Made by a program: the position numbers and the translations under genes. Below, one piece after another: positions 35,054 through 43,441 of a stretch of 64,000 nucleotides of DNA (position 1 is its first letter; each line of letters starts with the position of its first letter). The notes under the pieces are model-generated. The model was not told the DNA's origin, did not search any database, and saw nothing but the letters and a program-made list of their open reading frames with translations. The stretch spans positions 682,001 to 746,000 of the forward strand of contig NZ_CP080410.1 of assembly GCF_019448255.1 (NCBI RefSeq), read 5' to 3'. This DNA is from Qipengyuania flava. GTDB lineage: Bacteria > Pseudomonadota > Alphaproteobacteria > Sphingomonadales > Sphingomonadaceae.

Positions 35054-38000
35054 TCCGCTGCAGCGCTGCGCGCCACGCAATCGGAAATGAGTGCGCGCAG
35101 CGCTGCCGGGGACGAGGGTTTGAGCAAGCGGTTCGCGCCCATGCGCGCTGCCGCCTTCTCGGTTTCCTCTCCTGCTTCGGCCGTCAGGAGCAGCGCCGGA
35201 GGACGGGTGCCCCAGGCCTCGCACAACGCTTCGTAAACGCCGTCGCCGCGCTCCTCCCCGTCGAGCCGGAAATCCATGATTGCAACATCGGGCGGTGTGC
35301 CGGTGCGCGCCAGCGCTTCGGCAAGGCTCGCCGCGCAGGTCACGTCGAGGCCCCATTTTTCGAGCAGCACCCGCGTCGCGGTGAGCGCGGCCGGGTCGTT
35401 GTCGACCACCAGGATGCGCGCGTTCTCGATGCTCGAAGCGCGGCGTTGCCGAGTGGGGACCGGCTGCGCCCGCGCGCCCCAGCGAAGCACGGGGAGGTGA
35501 ACGGAAAAGCGGCTGCCACGGCCCAGGATCGATCGCGTGACGACCTCCACCCCCAAAAGCGCGGTGATACGCCGCACGATCGCAAGACCCAGACCCAGGC
35601 CCTCGCGGTCACTGGTCTGGCCGCGCTGGAACTCGCCGAACAGCCGCTCGATCTCGTCCTCGGCGATGCCCGGTCCGGTGTCGAACACGCACAGCTCGAT
35701 CTCGGCGCCCGCGCGGCGCACACCGAGCAACACGCCGCCGCTTTCCGTGTAGCGGATGGCGTTGCTGACGAGATTGCGCACGACACTGGCGAGCATGGCG
35801 CGGTCGGTGCGGATCCACACGCTGGTGTGCACGCGCCGCAGCGCCAGTCCCTTCTGTTCGGCCTGCACCGCAAATTCGCGCATGATCTCGTCGAATATCT
35901 CGTCGAGGGCGACTGGTTCGGGCCGCGGTTCGATTCCACCTCCGTCAAGCTTCGAGATGTCGAGCAAGGCGCGGATCAGCCGGTCCGCCGAAGTGATCGA
36001 GCCGTCGAGATCGTGCACCAGGCGCTCGAGCGGCTCCCGACCGCTCACTTCCTCGCCGAGCGCGGAGGCAAACAGGCGCGCGGCGTTGAGCGGCTGGATC
36101 AGGTCGTGGCTGGCCGCCGCGAGGAAGCGGGTCTTGGAGCGGGTCGCCGCCTCCAGCTTCGCGTTCGCCTCGCTCAACTGCTGCGTGCGCTCGGCAACCT
36201 TCATCTCGAGCGCCTGCTCCGCGCGCCTGTCGGCGGTGATGTCGCTGTAACTCGTCACATAGCCGCCGCCGGGCGCCGGATTGCCGATGATGCGCATGAT
36301 CCGCCCATCATGCTGTTCGCGCTCCATCCGATGCGTGCGGCCAGCGCGCATGTGCTCCAGTCGCCGCTCGACCTGCTCCTCGATCTCGGCCTCGGCTACG
36401 CCGCCCTGTTCCAGATTGTAGCGGATCAGGTCGGCGATCGGGGTGCCGACATTGGCCAGCGTGTCGGGCAGGGCGAACATCTGCTGGTAGGGCGTGTTCC
36501 ACGCAACCAGCTTCATGTCGGCATCGACCAGTGCAACTCCCTGGTCGATGTTCTCGATGGCCAGCTGGAGGAGATCGCCGCTGAAAGTGAGGCGCCGGTT
36601 CGTCTCGTCGAACATGGCGACGACTTCTTCCAGCGGCACCGGATCGCCTTGCGACCAGCTCGACACCAGCATGCGCGCCGAAGAGGTTCCAACGACGCCC
36701 GCAATCAGCCTCTCGGCTTTGGAAAGTACCTGTGGATCGGCAGTCTCGCCGTCACGGTGTTCCGGCCCGATGGCTTCTGCCGCACGGCGCTTGCCGATGA
36801 ACTGGGCGAGCAGCAGGCGGACGTCGGCGATCCGTTTGGCAGTGGCGAAGGCCGGCCGCGCGCCGGGAGCTGGCGTGCCGACGAAAGCCGCCGCCTGCGC
36901 TGCATCAACCAGCGTTTCGCGCCCGAGCGAGGAACCGCCCCAATAGGCAAAGACGTTCGCGCCGAGGCTCAGCAGGACACCAGAGACGAGCGGGTCGGGG
37001 TGGATCGCGAAAATCGGCGGCAGGCCAGTCAGCGGCGGCACGATGAGGAGGGCGAGCCAGCAGGCAAAACCGGCCACCAGCCCGCAGATCATGCCGATGC
37101 GGTTACCGTGTCGCGTGATCATGCCGAGGACCAGCCCGGGTGCGAATTGCGCCATGGCGGCAAAGGCAAGTGTGCCCAGGCCAGCAAGGTTCGCAGTGGC
37201 TCCGAAGCCCAGGTAGAAGAGGTAAGCGGCGAACAGGAGGGCGGCGATGACCAGCCGCCGGATCATCAGCAGCCGCAACCCGAGCCGGGTCCGGTCCGCC
37301 TCGCCGGTGAGCTCGCGGCGGAAGACCAGTGGTGAGACAAGGTCGTTGGTGATCATGGTCGACAATGCGACACTGGCGACAACGATCATGCCGGTCGAAG
37401 CGGCAAATCCGCCGATGAAGACGAACAGCGCCAGCCCCGCGTTGCCCTGGGCGATAGGCAACGCCATCACGATCGTATCGCCGGGCGTGCCTTCCGGCAG
37501 GACGGCGAGGCCGGCGAGCACGATCGGCACGATGACGAGCGAGGTAAGGATCAGATAGCCGGGAAAGACCCACTGCATGGTCGCACTGGCGCGGTCGGTC
37601 TGCGCTTCGACAAAGCTCATGTGGAACTGGCGCGGCAGACACAGCGCGGCACAGGCCGCTATCAGAGTGAGCACGGCAAAGCGGGCATCGAATTGAGCTG
37701 GCGAGAAGGGCGAGACTGCAGCGGTCCCGGAGGAGGGCAGTCCAGCCAGCAGCACGAGTGCAAATGCCGCGACAGCCAGCAGGGCCAGCAGCTTAACGAC
37801 CGATTCGACCGCGATTGTAAGCACGAGCCCGGCGTTCTCGCCCGCCCGGTCGCCGCGGCGGGACCCGAACAGGATCGCAAACAGCGCCATGCTCGCGGCG
37901 ACCAGCAAGACGAGCTCGTCTGCCGACACGCTTGCGCGCAGGTCCGGGTCGAGCGCGAGCAGCGAACTGCCGACCGATTGAAGCTGCAGCGCCATGTAGG

Positions 38001-38391
38001 GCAGCGATCCGATCGTTGCGATAAGGGTAACGAGGGCTGCGACCGAGGCGCTCTTTCCGTACCGCGCAGAAAGGAAGTCGGCGATGGAGGTGGAGTGCTG
38101 CGCTTTTGCCTGCGCGAGGATCCGCCGCACCAGGCCAAAGCCGATCGTGAAAACGAGAACGGGGCCAAGGTAGATCGGCAGGTAATGCCAGCCGGCGCTC
38201 GCTGCCGATCCGACCCCGCCAAAAAACGTCCAGCTGGTGCAATAGACCGCAAGGCTGAGCCCATAGACCCAATCGCGGCGCTGCTTCGACTCGCGGTGCC
38301 CTGCGCCCACGAGGCGATCTTGCCGCGTGGCAATCCAGAACAGCAGCGCCAGGTACAGCGTCGCTGTGACTACGGCTGCGCCGAACAGCAT
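35023..38391 (-). CDS. crbS: Hybrid sensor kinase with sodium/solute-symporter N-terminus (CrbS-like)
   Basis: The protein has 1122 aa from ATG 38391, chosen over the TTG at 38397 because GGGAG lies six bases before the ATG. Residues 1-490 are an SSF-type transporter with about 13 helices. Residues ~600-710 are a PAS domain (ENIDQGVALVDADMKLVAWN). The HisKA motif AASHDLIQPLNAAR places the phospho-accepting His at 762, with the ATPase domain at 860-970 (DTGPGIAEDEIERLFG, GLGLGLAIVRR). A receiver domain ends the protein (phospho-accepting Asp about residue 1040, IMDFRLDG). This is the CrbS architecture, in which the transporter part senses or moves the ligand. Confidence 0.93.
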   Translation of the reverse strand: MLFGAAVVTATLYLALLFWIATRQDRLVGAGHRESKQRRDWVYGLSLAVYCTSWTFFGGVGSAASAGWHYLPIYLGPVLVFTIGFGLVRRILAQAKAQHSTSIADFLSARYGKSASVAALVTLIATIGSLPYMALQLQSVGSSLLALDPDLRASVSADELVLLVAASMALFAILFGSRRGDRAGENAGLVLTIAVESVVKLLALLAVAAFALVLLAGLPSSGTAAVSPFSPAQFDARFAVLTLIAACAALCLPRQFHMSFVEAQTDRASATMQWVFPGYLILTSLVIVPIVLAGLAVLPEGTPGDTIVMALPIAQGNAGLALFVFIGGFAASTGMIVVASVALSTMITNDLVSPLVFRRELTGEADRTRLGLRLLMIRRLVIAALLFAAYLFYLGFGATANLAGLGTLAFAAMAQFAPGLVLGMITRHGNRIGMICGLVAGFACWLALLIVPPLTGLPPIFAIHPDPLVSGVLLSLGANVFAYWGGSSLGRETLVDAAQAAAFVGTPAPGARPAFATAKRIADVRLLLAQFIGKRRAAEAIGPEHRDGETADPQVLSKAERLIAGVVGTSSARMLVSSWSQGDPVPLEEVVAMFDETNRRLTFSGDLLQLAIENIDQGVALVDADMKLVAWNTPYQQMFALPDTLANVGTPIADLIRYNLEQGGVAEAEIEEQVERRLEHMRAGRTHRMEREQHDGRIMRIIGNPAPGGGYVTSYSDITADRRAEQALEMKVAERTQQLSEANAKLEAATRSKTRFLAAASHDLIQPLNAARLFASALGEEVSGREPLERLVHDLDGSITSADRLIRALLDISKLDGGGIEPRPEPVALDEIFDEIMREFAVQAEQKGLALRRVHTSVWIRTDRAMLASVVRNLVSNAIRYTESGGVLLGVRRAGAEIELCVFDTGPGIAEDEIERLFGEFQRGQTSDREGLGLGLAIVRRITALLGVEVVTRSILGRGSRFSVHLPVLRWGARAQPVPTRQRRASSIENARILVVDNDPAALTATRVLLEKWGLDVTCAASLAEALARTGTPPDVAIMDFRLDGEERGDGVYEALCEAWGTRPPALLLTAEAGEETEKAAARMGANRLLKPSSPAALRALISDCVARSAAADQPAAGSATS

Positions 38392-38440
38392 GGCCAACTC
38401 CCTCCGCCTGTCAGCCTATCGCGCGTTTCGCCGCGCGCAA

Positions 38441-38472
38441 GAAAAAGGGCGGCGCACGAATGCGCCGCCCTT
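38441..38472 (-). terminator. Rho-independent terminator after the symporter gene
   Basis: A perfect hairpin, with the 12-base arm 38445-38456 pairing with 38461-38472 around the loop CGAA, is followed on the minus strand by TTTTT. It ends the DUF4212-symporter transcript before crbS, so crbS must have its own promoter within the following ~50 bases. Confidence 0.9.
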
Positions 38473-38495
38473 CCTGGGGTGAACCCTATGCGAGC

Positions 38496-40271
38496 TCAGT
38501 GGGCATGGGCGTCTCCGGCTCCGCGCGGGACGCGGATCGAATCCACCAGCTTCTTGATCTCGACCGGCGGGCTTGCCGTAACCTTCGAGACCGCGATGGC
38601 GACCGCGAAGTTCAGCACCATGCCGACCACGCCGATGCCTTCGGGCGAAACACCGAACAGCCAGTTCTCCGCTACGTTCGCCGCCGGGTTCGCCAGCTTG
38701 AAGTAGAAGATGTAGCCGAAGGTGAAGGCTAGGCCTGAGACCATCCCTGCGATCGCCCCTTCCTTGTTCATGCGCTTCGAGAAGATACCCATGAAGATGG
38801 CGGGGAACAGGCTGGCCGCGGCAAGGCCGAAGGCGAAGGCGACCACCTGCGCCACCCACCCGGGAGGATAGATGCCGAGGTAACCGGCCACCACGATCGC
38901 CGCCGTGGCCGCGACACGCGCTGCCATCAGCTCGCCCTTCTCCGAAATGTCCGGCTTGAAGGTGGACTTGAGCAGATCGTGGCTGACCGAGCTGGAGATC
39001 ACCAGCAACAGGCCCGCCGCCGTGGACAGTGCAGCTGCCAGGCCACCGGCAGCCACCAGCGCGATCACCCAGCCCGGCAGGTTGCCGATCTCCGGATTGG
39101 CGAGGACCATGATGTCGCGGTCGACATAGACCTCGTTCTCGCTGTCGGCGACCGGCGTGTTGGTCACGACACGCTCGCCAGATGCACCGGTCCCTTCGGC
39201 AAACTCGGGCGCGCCTTCGAAGGCGTTCCCGCTGCGGTATTGCATGACGCCGTCGCCGTTCTTGTCCTGGAAGGCGATGAGGTCATTGCGCTCCCAGTTC
39301 TTGAACCAGCCCGGGGCCTCGACGTAGCTCGTCTCGTTCACCGTATCGATGAAGTTGATCCGGGCGAAGGCGCCGACTGCCGGAGCCGTGGTGTAGAGCA
39401 GGGCGATGAACACCAGCGCCCAGCCGGCCGACTTGCGTGCGTCCGACGCCTTGGGAACGGTGAAGAAGCGCACGATCACATGCGGCAGACCCGCCGTGCC
39501 CACCATCAGCGCAAGCGTGATGCAGAACACGTCGATCATGCTTTTCGACCCGTCGGTATATTGCCCGAACCCCAAGTCGCTCAGCACCAGGTTCAGCTTC
39601 TGCAGCACGTAGAGTCCGGATCCGTCGTTGACCTGGCTGCCCAGGCCGATCTGCGGGATCGGGTTGCCGGTGATCATGAAGCTCAGGAAGAAGGCCGGCA
39701 CCATGTAGGCGAAGATCAGCACGCAGTATTGCGCGACCTGCGTGTAGGTGATGCCCTTCATCCCGCCGAGCACGGCGTAGATGAAGACGATGCCCATGCC
39801 GATGATGACGCCCCAGAAGATCGGCACGTCGAGGAAGCGCGAGAACACGATCCCCACGCCGCGCATCTGGCCGGCGATATAGGTGAAGCTGATGAAGATC
39901 AGGCAGATCACCGCCACCACGCGCGCGGCTTTCGAATAGTACCGCGTGCCGATGAAATCGGGCACGGTGAACTGTCCGAACTTGCGCAGATAGGGCGCCA
40001 GAAGCAGTGCCAGCAGCACGTAGCCGCCGGTCCAGCCCATCAGATAGACGGACGCGTCATAGCCGAGGAAGGCGATGAGGCCCGCCATCGAGATGAAGCT
40101 TGCCGCGCTCATCCAGTCGGCCGCGGTCGCCATGCCGTTCACGACCGGGTTAACCCCGCCGCCGGCAACGTAGAACTCCTTCGTCGAACCGGCCCGCGAC
40201 CAGATCGCGATGCCGATATACAGCGCGAAGCTGAGGCCGACGAAAATGTAGATCAGAGTCTGAGTGTCCAT
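38496..40271 (-). CDS. Sodium:solute symporter, probable acetate transporter (ActP-like)
   Basis: The protein has 591 aa with about 13 membrane helices. It begins IYIFVGLSFALYIGIAIWSRAG and contains the SSF signature region GMATAADWMSAASFISMAGLIAFLGYD and FTVPDFIGTRYYSKAARVVAV. The family includes ActP, which imports acetate and other short acids with Na+. An insertion of about 80 residues near 320-400 distinguishes it from classical ActP. Together with the DUF4212 gene ten bases upstream it forms the two-gene symporter type found with CrbSR. Transcription ends at the hairpin 38441-38472. Confidence 0.92.
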   Translation of the reverse strand: MDTQTLIYIFVGLSFALYIGIAIWSRAGSTKEFYVAGGGVNPVVNGMATAADWMSAASFISMAGLIAFLGYDASVYLMGWTGGYVLLALLLAPYLRKFGQFTVPDFIGTRYYSKAARVVAVICLIFISFTYIAGQMRGVGIVFSRFLDVPIFWGVIIGMGIVFIYAVLGGMKGITYTQVAQYCVLIFAYMVPAFFLSFMITGNPIPQIGLGSQVNDGSGLYVLQKLNLVLSDLGFGQYTDGSKSMIDVFCITLALMVGTAGLPHVIVRFFTVPKASDARKSAGWALVFIALLYTTAPAVGAFARINFIDTVNETSYVEAPGWFKNWERNDLIAFQDKNGDGVMQYRSGNAFEGAPEFAEGTGASGERVVTNTPVADSENEVYVDRDIMVLANPEIGNLPGWVIALVAAGGLAAALSTAAGLLLVISSSVSHDLLKSTFKPDISEKGELMAARVAATAAIVVAGYLGIYPPGWVAQVVAFAFGLAAASLFPAIFMGIFSKRMNKEGAIAGMVSGLAFTFGYIFYFKLANPAANVAENWLFGVSPEGIGVVGMVLNFAVAIAVSKVTASPPVEIKKLVDSIRVPRGAGDAHAH

Positions 40272-40281
40272 GATCGCCTCC

Positions 40282-40560
40282 TCAGTCGTCGAGATCGTAC
40301 TTGCGCTCGAGCGTCTTCATACGGACGACGTAGAAGACGATGAGTGCGATGAAGATGTAGATCGAGCCTTGCTGGGCGAACCAGAAACCGAGCGGGTATC
40401 CGCCGAGCATGAACTGGTCGAGCCACTCGCGGAACAGGATCCCAGCCCCGAAGGAGCAGGCGAACCAGATCGCCATCAAGGTCACCAGCAAGCGGATGTT
40501 GTCGCGCCAGTAAGCGCCCTCCGCCTCGCTCGTTTCGTGCGTATCGGTGTCTTCGGTCAT
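40282..40560 (-). CDS. DUF4212 (YjcH-like) small membrane partner of the symporter
   Basis: The protein has 92 aa and two membrane helices (about residues 23-44 and 57-80). The core pattern YWRDNIRLLVTLMAIWFACSFGAGILF ... FWFAQQGSIYIFIALIVFYVVRM is the DUF4212 signature. These proteins are always found next to an SSF symporter and are probably its accessory subunit. It is the first gene of the symporter operon. Confidence 0.92.
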   Translation of the reverse strand: MTEDTDTHETSEAEGAYWRDNIRLLVTLMAIWFACSFGAGILFREWLDQFMLGGYPLGFWFAQQGSIYIFIALIVFYVVRMKTLERKYDLDD

Positions 40561-40591
40561 GGCCTCCCCCTCTTTGGTTTTTTCACGGCGA

Positions 40592-40608
40592 TCCCGGCAA
40601 TTCCGGGA
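40592..40608. promoter_or_regulatory. TCCCGG-N5-CCGGGA inverted repeat upstream of the DUF4212-symporter operon
   Basis: Six-base perfect arms with a five-base centre lie about 32-48 bases upstream of the DUF4212 start, inside a 114-base gap. On the minus strand the bases after it are A-rich rather than T-rich, so it is not a terminator for the exonuclease gene. An operator function is possible but unproven. Confidence 0.3.
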
Positions 40609-40674
40609 GCATCCCTGGAAGGCTATGGGGTTAACGCCGAGGCCGCGAGAGCGACATAAGTCTAATGGGTGTCT

Positions 40675-41346
40675 TCAACACTCCAGCGCGCCGAGGCGGA
40701 CGTCGCCGGGCATGCGGGTGAGCTGGGCGAGCAGGAGCTCGGCGGCGGCCAGCGCGTCGGAGAAGGCATCGTGCTGCTCGTAAGGGGGCAGGTTGTAACG
40801 CTTGCGGCAAGAAGCAAGCCGGTAGGCATCGCTGCCGACGAGGTTCGGGTTCAGTCGCCGTTCGAGCGCCAGTGTGCAGATCGCGCGAACGGGCAGGGCT
40901 TCCCCGTAGAGCGCCTGCGTCGTCCGCTCGATCGCCTCGCGCTCGATCTGGGCGCCGTGGGCCACGAGGATCCTTCCGCCGAGCGTAGGCACCAGTTTGG
41001 CAAGAACGCTCTCCAGGGGCTCGCCGCCGCGCGCGCGTTCTTCGCCAATGCCGTGGACGACCACCGCTTCATCCTTGAGGCGGCGCGCGCTGCGGATGTC
41101 GGCAGCTTCTGCCCTACCTAGCGCGATGCCCGAGCGGTCGAAGGGCACCCATCCTGCCTGCAACAGATGCGCCGTGCGCCCGAGACCATCGAGCTCGAAG
41201 TCGAGCGCCAGCAGCTTCGCTTCATGAAGGGGGGTGCGGGGCGATGGCCAGCGACACGCTGCATAGTCGCGCAGCAACGGGTTATCGCTCGCTGCAAGTG
41301 CAGCGATCCGCCGCCCGAACCGCCAGCTGCGGATGCGCTCACGCAA
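40675..41346 (-). CDS. DEDDh 3'-5' exonuclease (DnaQ epsilon-like)
   Basis: The protein has 223 aa from a TTG at 41346 that overlaps the upstream stop. A TTG at 41391 would add 15 residues. Exonuclease motifs: ExoI LLALDFELDGLG, ExoII VAHGAQIEREAIE, ExoIII YEQHDAFSDALAAAELL, which gives the D-E-D-D-H set. It is often found next to the CBS/DUF294 protein in acetate-symporter loci; its actual substrate and link to acetate are unknown. The start choice is uncertain. Confidence 0.83.
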   Translation of the reverse strand: MRERIRSWRFGRRIAALAASDNPLLRDYAACRWPSPRTPLHEAKLLALDFELDGLGRTAHLLQAGWVPFDRSGIALGRAEAADIRSARRLKDEAVVVHGIGEERARGGEPLESVLAKLVPTLGGRILVAHGAQIEREAIERTTQALYGEALPVRAICTLALERRLNPNLVGSDAYRLASCRKRYNLPPYEQHDAFSDALAAAELLLAQLTRMPGDVRLGALEC

Positions 41347-43201
41347 GGCCGCCCGCCAGATTGCGTTTGAGCGAGTCGAGACCGGCGGCAATCACCTGGA
41401 AGGCGTCCTTCAGATAGTCCCGTTCCAATGGGGAAAGGGCGGAGGGGGCAAGGGCATTATCGGGCTCTTCACCCCGGCGCACCTGCGCCGCATGATGTGC
41501 GATGCGCAGTTCGTTGACGAGCAGGAAGGCGTCCTTGAGACTCTCGGCGTCGCCGCGCGCCATGCGGCCTGCTTCCGCCAGCGCCTCCAGCCGCTCGGTG
41601 GTTCCGATCGCGCCGAGCCCTTCGGACAGCGCGAAGGTACGAGCGATGTCGATGACCGGCAGGATGGCCTGTGCCTTGGCGTCGAACACCTTGCGGCCGC
41701 TCTCCGATTTTTCGAGCACGAGGTTGCGAAAGAAACCCAGCGGGACCTTGCTGCGCTGCGCATCGCGGGCAAGGAAGCTCACGAACAGGCCCGAGGCCTG
41801 CGTGCGTTCGACCACCTCCTTGTGGAGCGTGCCGACCAGCGCGGCGTCGCCATGGAGCGGGCGCATGTCGAAATAGATCGTCGCGCGAAGGACGCGGTCC
41901 TCGTCCGGATTGGCGATCCAGCGCGCATAACGATCGCGCCATTCGCCAAGCGTCAGGCGCTGCTCGGGGTTCTTGGCCATGATCCCGCCCTTGCAATAGA
42001 CGAAGCCGCACTGGTCGAGCAGGTCCGAGATGCGGGTGCCGAGCCGCTCGAAATAGGCCCGTCCTTCGTCATCGACGCTGTCGTCGATGACGAGCCCGTT
42101 ATCCTGATCGGAGCCGACCAGCTGTTCGCCGCGCGCGAGCGAGCCGAAGGCGACCAGCGTGTAGGGGACGGGCGGCGGGCCAAATTCCGTCTCGGCGAGT
42201 TCGGCCGCCCTGCGGTGAACCGCTTCGCCCAGTGCCGAGGTGAACCGCATGACATGTTCGGCATGAAAGCCCCCGGCTTCCATTCGTGCAAGCCCCTCCG
42301 GAATCTGCTGTGCTGCGGCAATCAGCGCTTCGGGCGTCGCGGCCTTGGCGACAAGCATGCCGGTATCGATAGCGCTGTCGCCAAGGTGGGCGAGGATATC
42401 GGTCGCGCTGAGGATGGCCACCAGCTCGCCGGCGCCTCCGCGGACAGGGATATGCCGGAACCCGCCTGCAGCCATCAGCGCCATCGCCTCTGCCGCGGTG
42501 GCCTGCGTGGGAAGGGTGCGCGGGTCGCTCGTCATGACCTCGGCGATTGGCGTGTCGAAGGGACGCTGCGCGGCCACCACTCGCGTGCGCAGGTCCTTAT
42601 CGGTGAAGATGCCCACGAGCCGGCCCTCGTCGCACACCGCCAGCGTGCTCACGTCGCGCGCGCTCATAAGCGCTGCCGCTTCCGCGACGCTGAGGTCGGG
42701 GCCGCAGGACACCGGTTGCTTGTGCGTAAGCAGGGCATCGATGGTGGCGTGCTGCAGCGCGCTCGACCGGTTCGCCCGCAGGTCGCGTACGGCGCTGCGA
42801 ATGCGTTCGTTCTCGCTCTCGTTGAAATAGTCCGCGACCGCCGGGCAGGCTTCGCGCAAGCGATGGAATTCTTCAGCGGGTAGGCAGTACAGCAGTGTGT
42901 CCTCGAGCGCGCGCGTCGTGTTGCGCACTTCGCCGCCGCGCAGCAGCGAGGGATAGGCAAAGCAGCCCCCCTGGCCGAGGCGCATGGTCAGTTCCTCGCC
43001 CGCCAGCCGGAGCTCGACTGCGCCGCTGCGCAGCACGAACAGCTGCTCGTTGCGTGTGCCGGCCTCGAGTATGGTCTCGCCTGCGCGCGCATAGCGCACC
43101 GTCACCTGCCGCGCAGCGCGCGCCACCTCGTCCTCGCCGAGCCGGTCGAAGGGCGCGGAGGCGGCGAGAAAGGCGCGGATCTGGCTGAGTTCATTCGCCA
43201 T
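41339..43201 (-). CDS. cNMP-binding, CBS and DUF294 nucleotidyltransferase fusion protein
   Basis: The protein has 620 aa in four parts. Residues 1-130 are a cNMP-binding-type barrel (ETILEAGTRNEQLFVLRSGAVEL). Residues 155-270 hold two CBS domains (ALMSARDVSTLAVCDEG, ALMAAGGFRHIPV) that usually bind adenine nucleotides. Residues 320-460 are the DUF294 nucleotidyltransferase domain with GSLARGEQLVGSDQDN around the metal-binding acids. The C-terminal 140 residues are the DUF294_C helical domain. Similar proteins co-occur with SSF symporters and CrbS. I infer that it tunes transport to the cell's energy state. Confidence 0.9.
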   Translation of the reverse strand: MANELSQIRAFLAASAPFDRLGEDEVARAARQVTVRYARAGETILEAGTRNEQLFVLRSGAVELRLAGEELTMRLGQGGCFAYPSLLRGGEVRNTTRALEDTLLYCLPAEEFHRLREACPAVADYFNESENERIRSAVRDLRANRSSALQHATIDALLTHKQPVSCGPDLSVAEAAALMSARDVSTLAVCDEGRLVGIFTDKDLRTRVVAAQRPFDTPIAEVMTSDPRTLPTQATAAEAMALMAAGGFRHIPVRGGAGELVAILSATDILAHLGDSAIDTGMLVAKAATPEALIAAAQQIPEGLARMEAGGFHAEHVMRFTSALGEAVHRRAAELAETEFGPPPVPYTLVAFGSLARGEQLVGSDQDNGLVIDDSVDDEGRAYFERLGTRISDLLDQCGFVYCKGGIMAKNPEQRLTLGEWRDRYARWIANPDEDRVLRATIYFDMRPLHGDAALVGTLHKEVVERTQASGLFVSFLARDAQRSKVPLGFFRNLVLEKSESGRKVFDAKAQAILPVIDIARTFALSEGLGAIGTTERLEALAEAGRMARGDAESLKDAFLLVNELRIAHHAAQVRRGEEPDNALAPSALSPLERDYLKDAFQVIAAGLDSLKRNLAGGLA

Positions 43202-43351
43202 ACGGCGAACCTAGCAGCGAAGCGGCGTATTGGCTGCCCGACATTGGTCGCAGGCCCATAGGCCCCATTCTCCCGGTTGACCGCGCAGCCGGACCGCGTA
43301 AGGGACAGCGAAGATCGCCGCGCCGGACAATGGCGCGCGATCGATGTGCAG

Positions 43352-43425
43352 GCGGGTGTAGCTCAATGGTAGAGCAGCAGCTTCCCAAGCTGACGACGAG
43401 GGTTCGATTCCCTTCACCCGCTCCA
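43352..43425 (+). tRNA. tRNA-Gly (anticodon CCC)
   Basis: The 74-base cloverleaf includes an encoded CCA end. Acceptor stem GCGGGTG pairs with CACCCGC, the D arm is GCTC-AATGGTA-GAGC, the anticodon loop TTCCCAA gives CCC, and the T arm contains GGTTCGATTCC. One mismatch (G-A) occurs at the top of the anticodon stem. The sequence closely follows known bacterial tRNA-Gly(CCC). No repeated copy of its 3' end was seen nearby, so there is no sign of an integrated element. Confidence 0.97.
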
Positions 43426-43441
43426 GCCTGTCTTCTTTAAT

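Noticed and set aside
35446-37335. Long plus-strand frame (629 codons) opposite the crbS kinase
   Set aside because: The minus strand encodes clear SSF, PAS, HisKA, ATPase and receiver motifs; this is a shadow.
40561-40674. Hairpin TCCCGG-N5-CCGGGA as a terminator of the exonuclease gene
   Set aside because: On the minus strand, A-rich rather than T-rich sequence follows; it is kept only as a possible operator.
43352-43425. tRNA-Gly as an integration site of a mobile element
   Set aside because: No repeat of its 3' end and no integrase gene were seen near it in the window.
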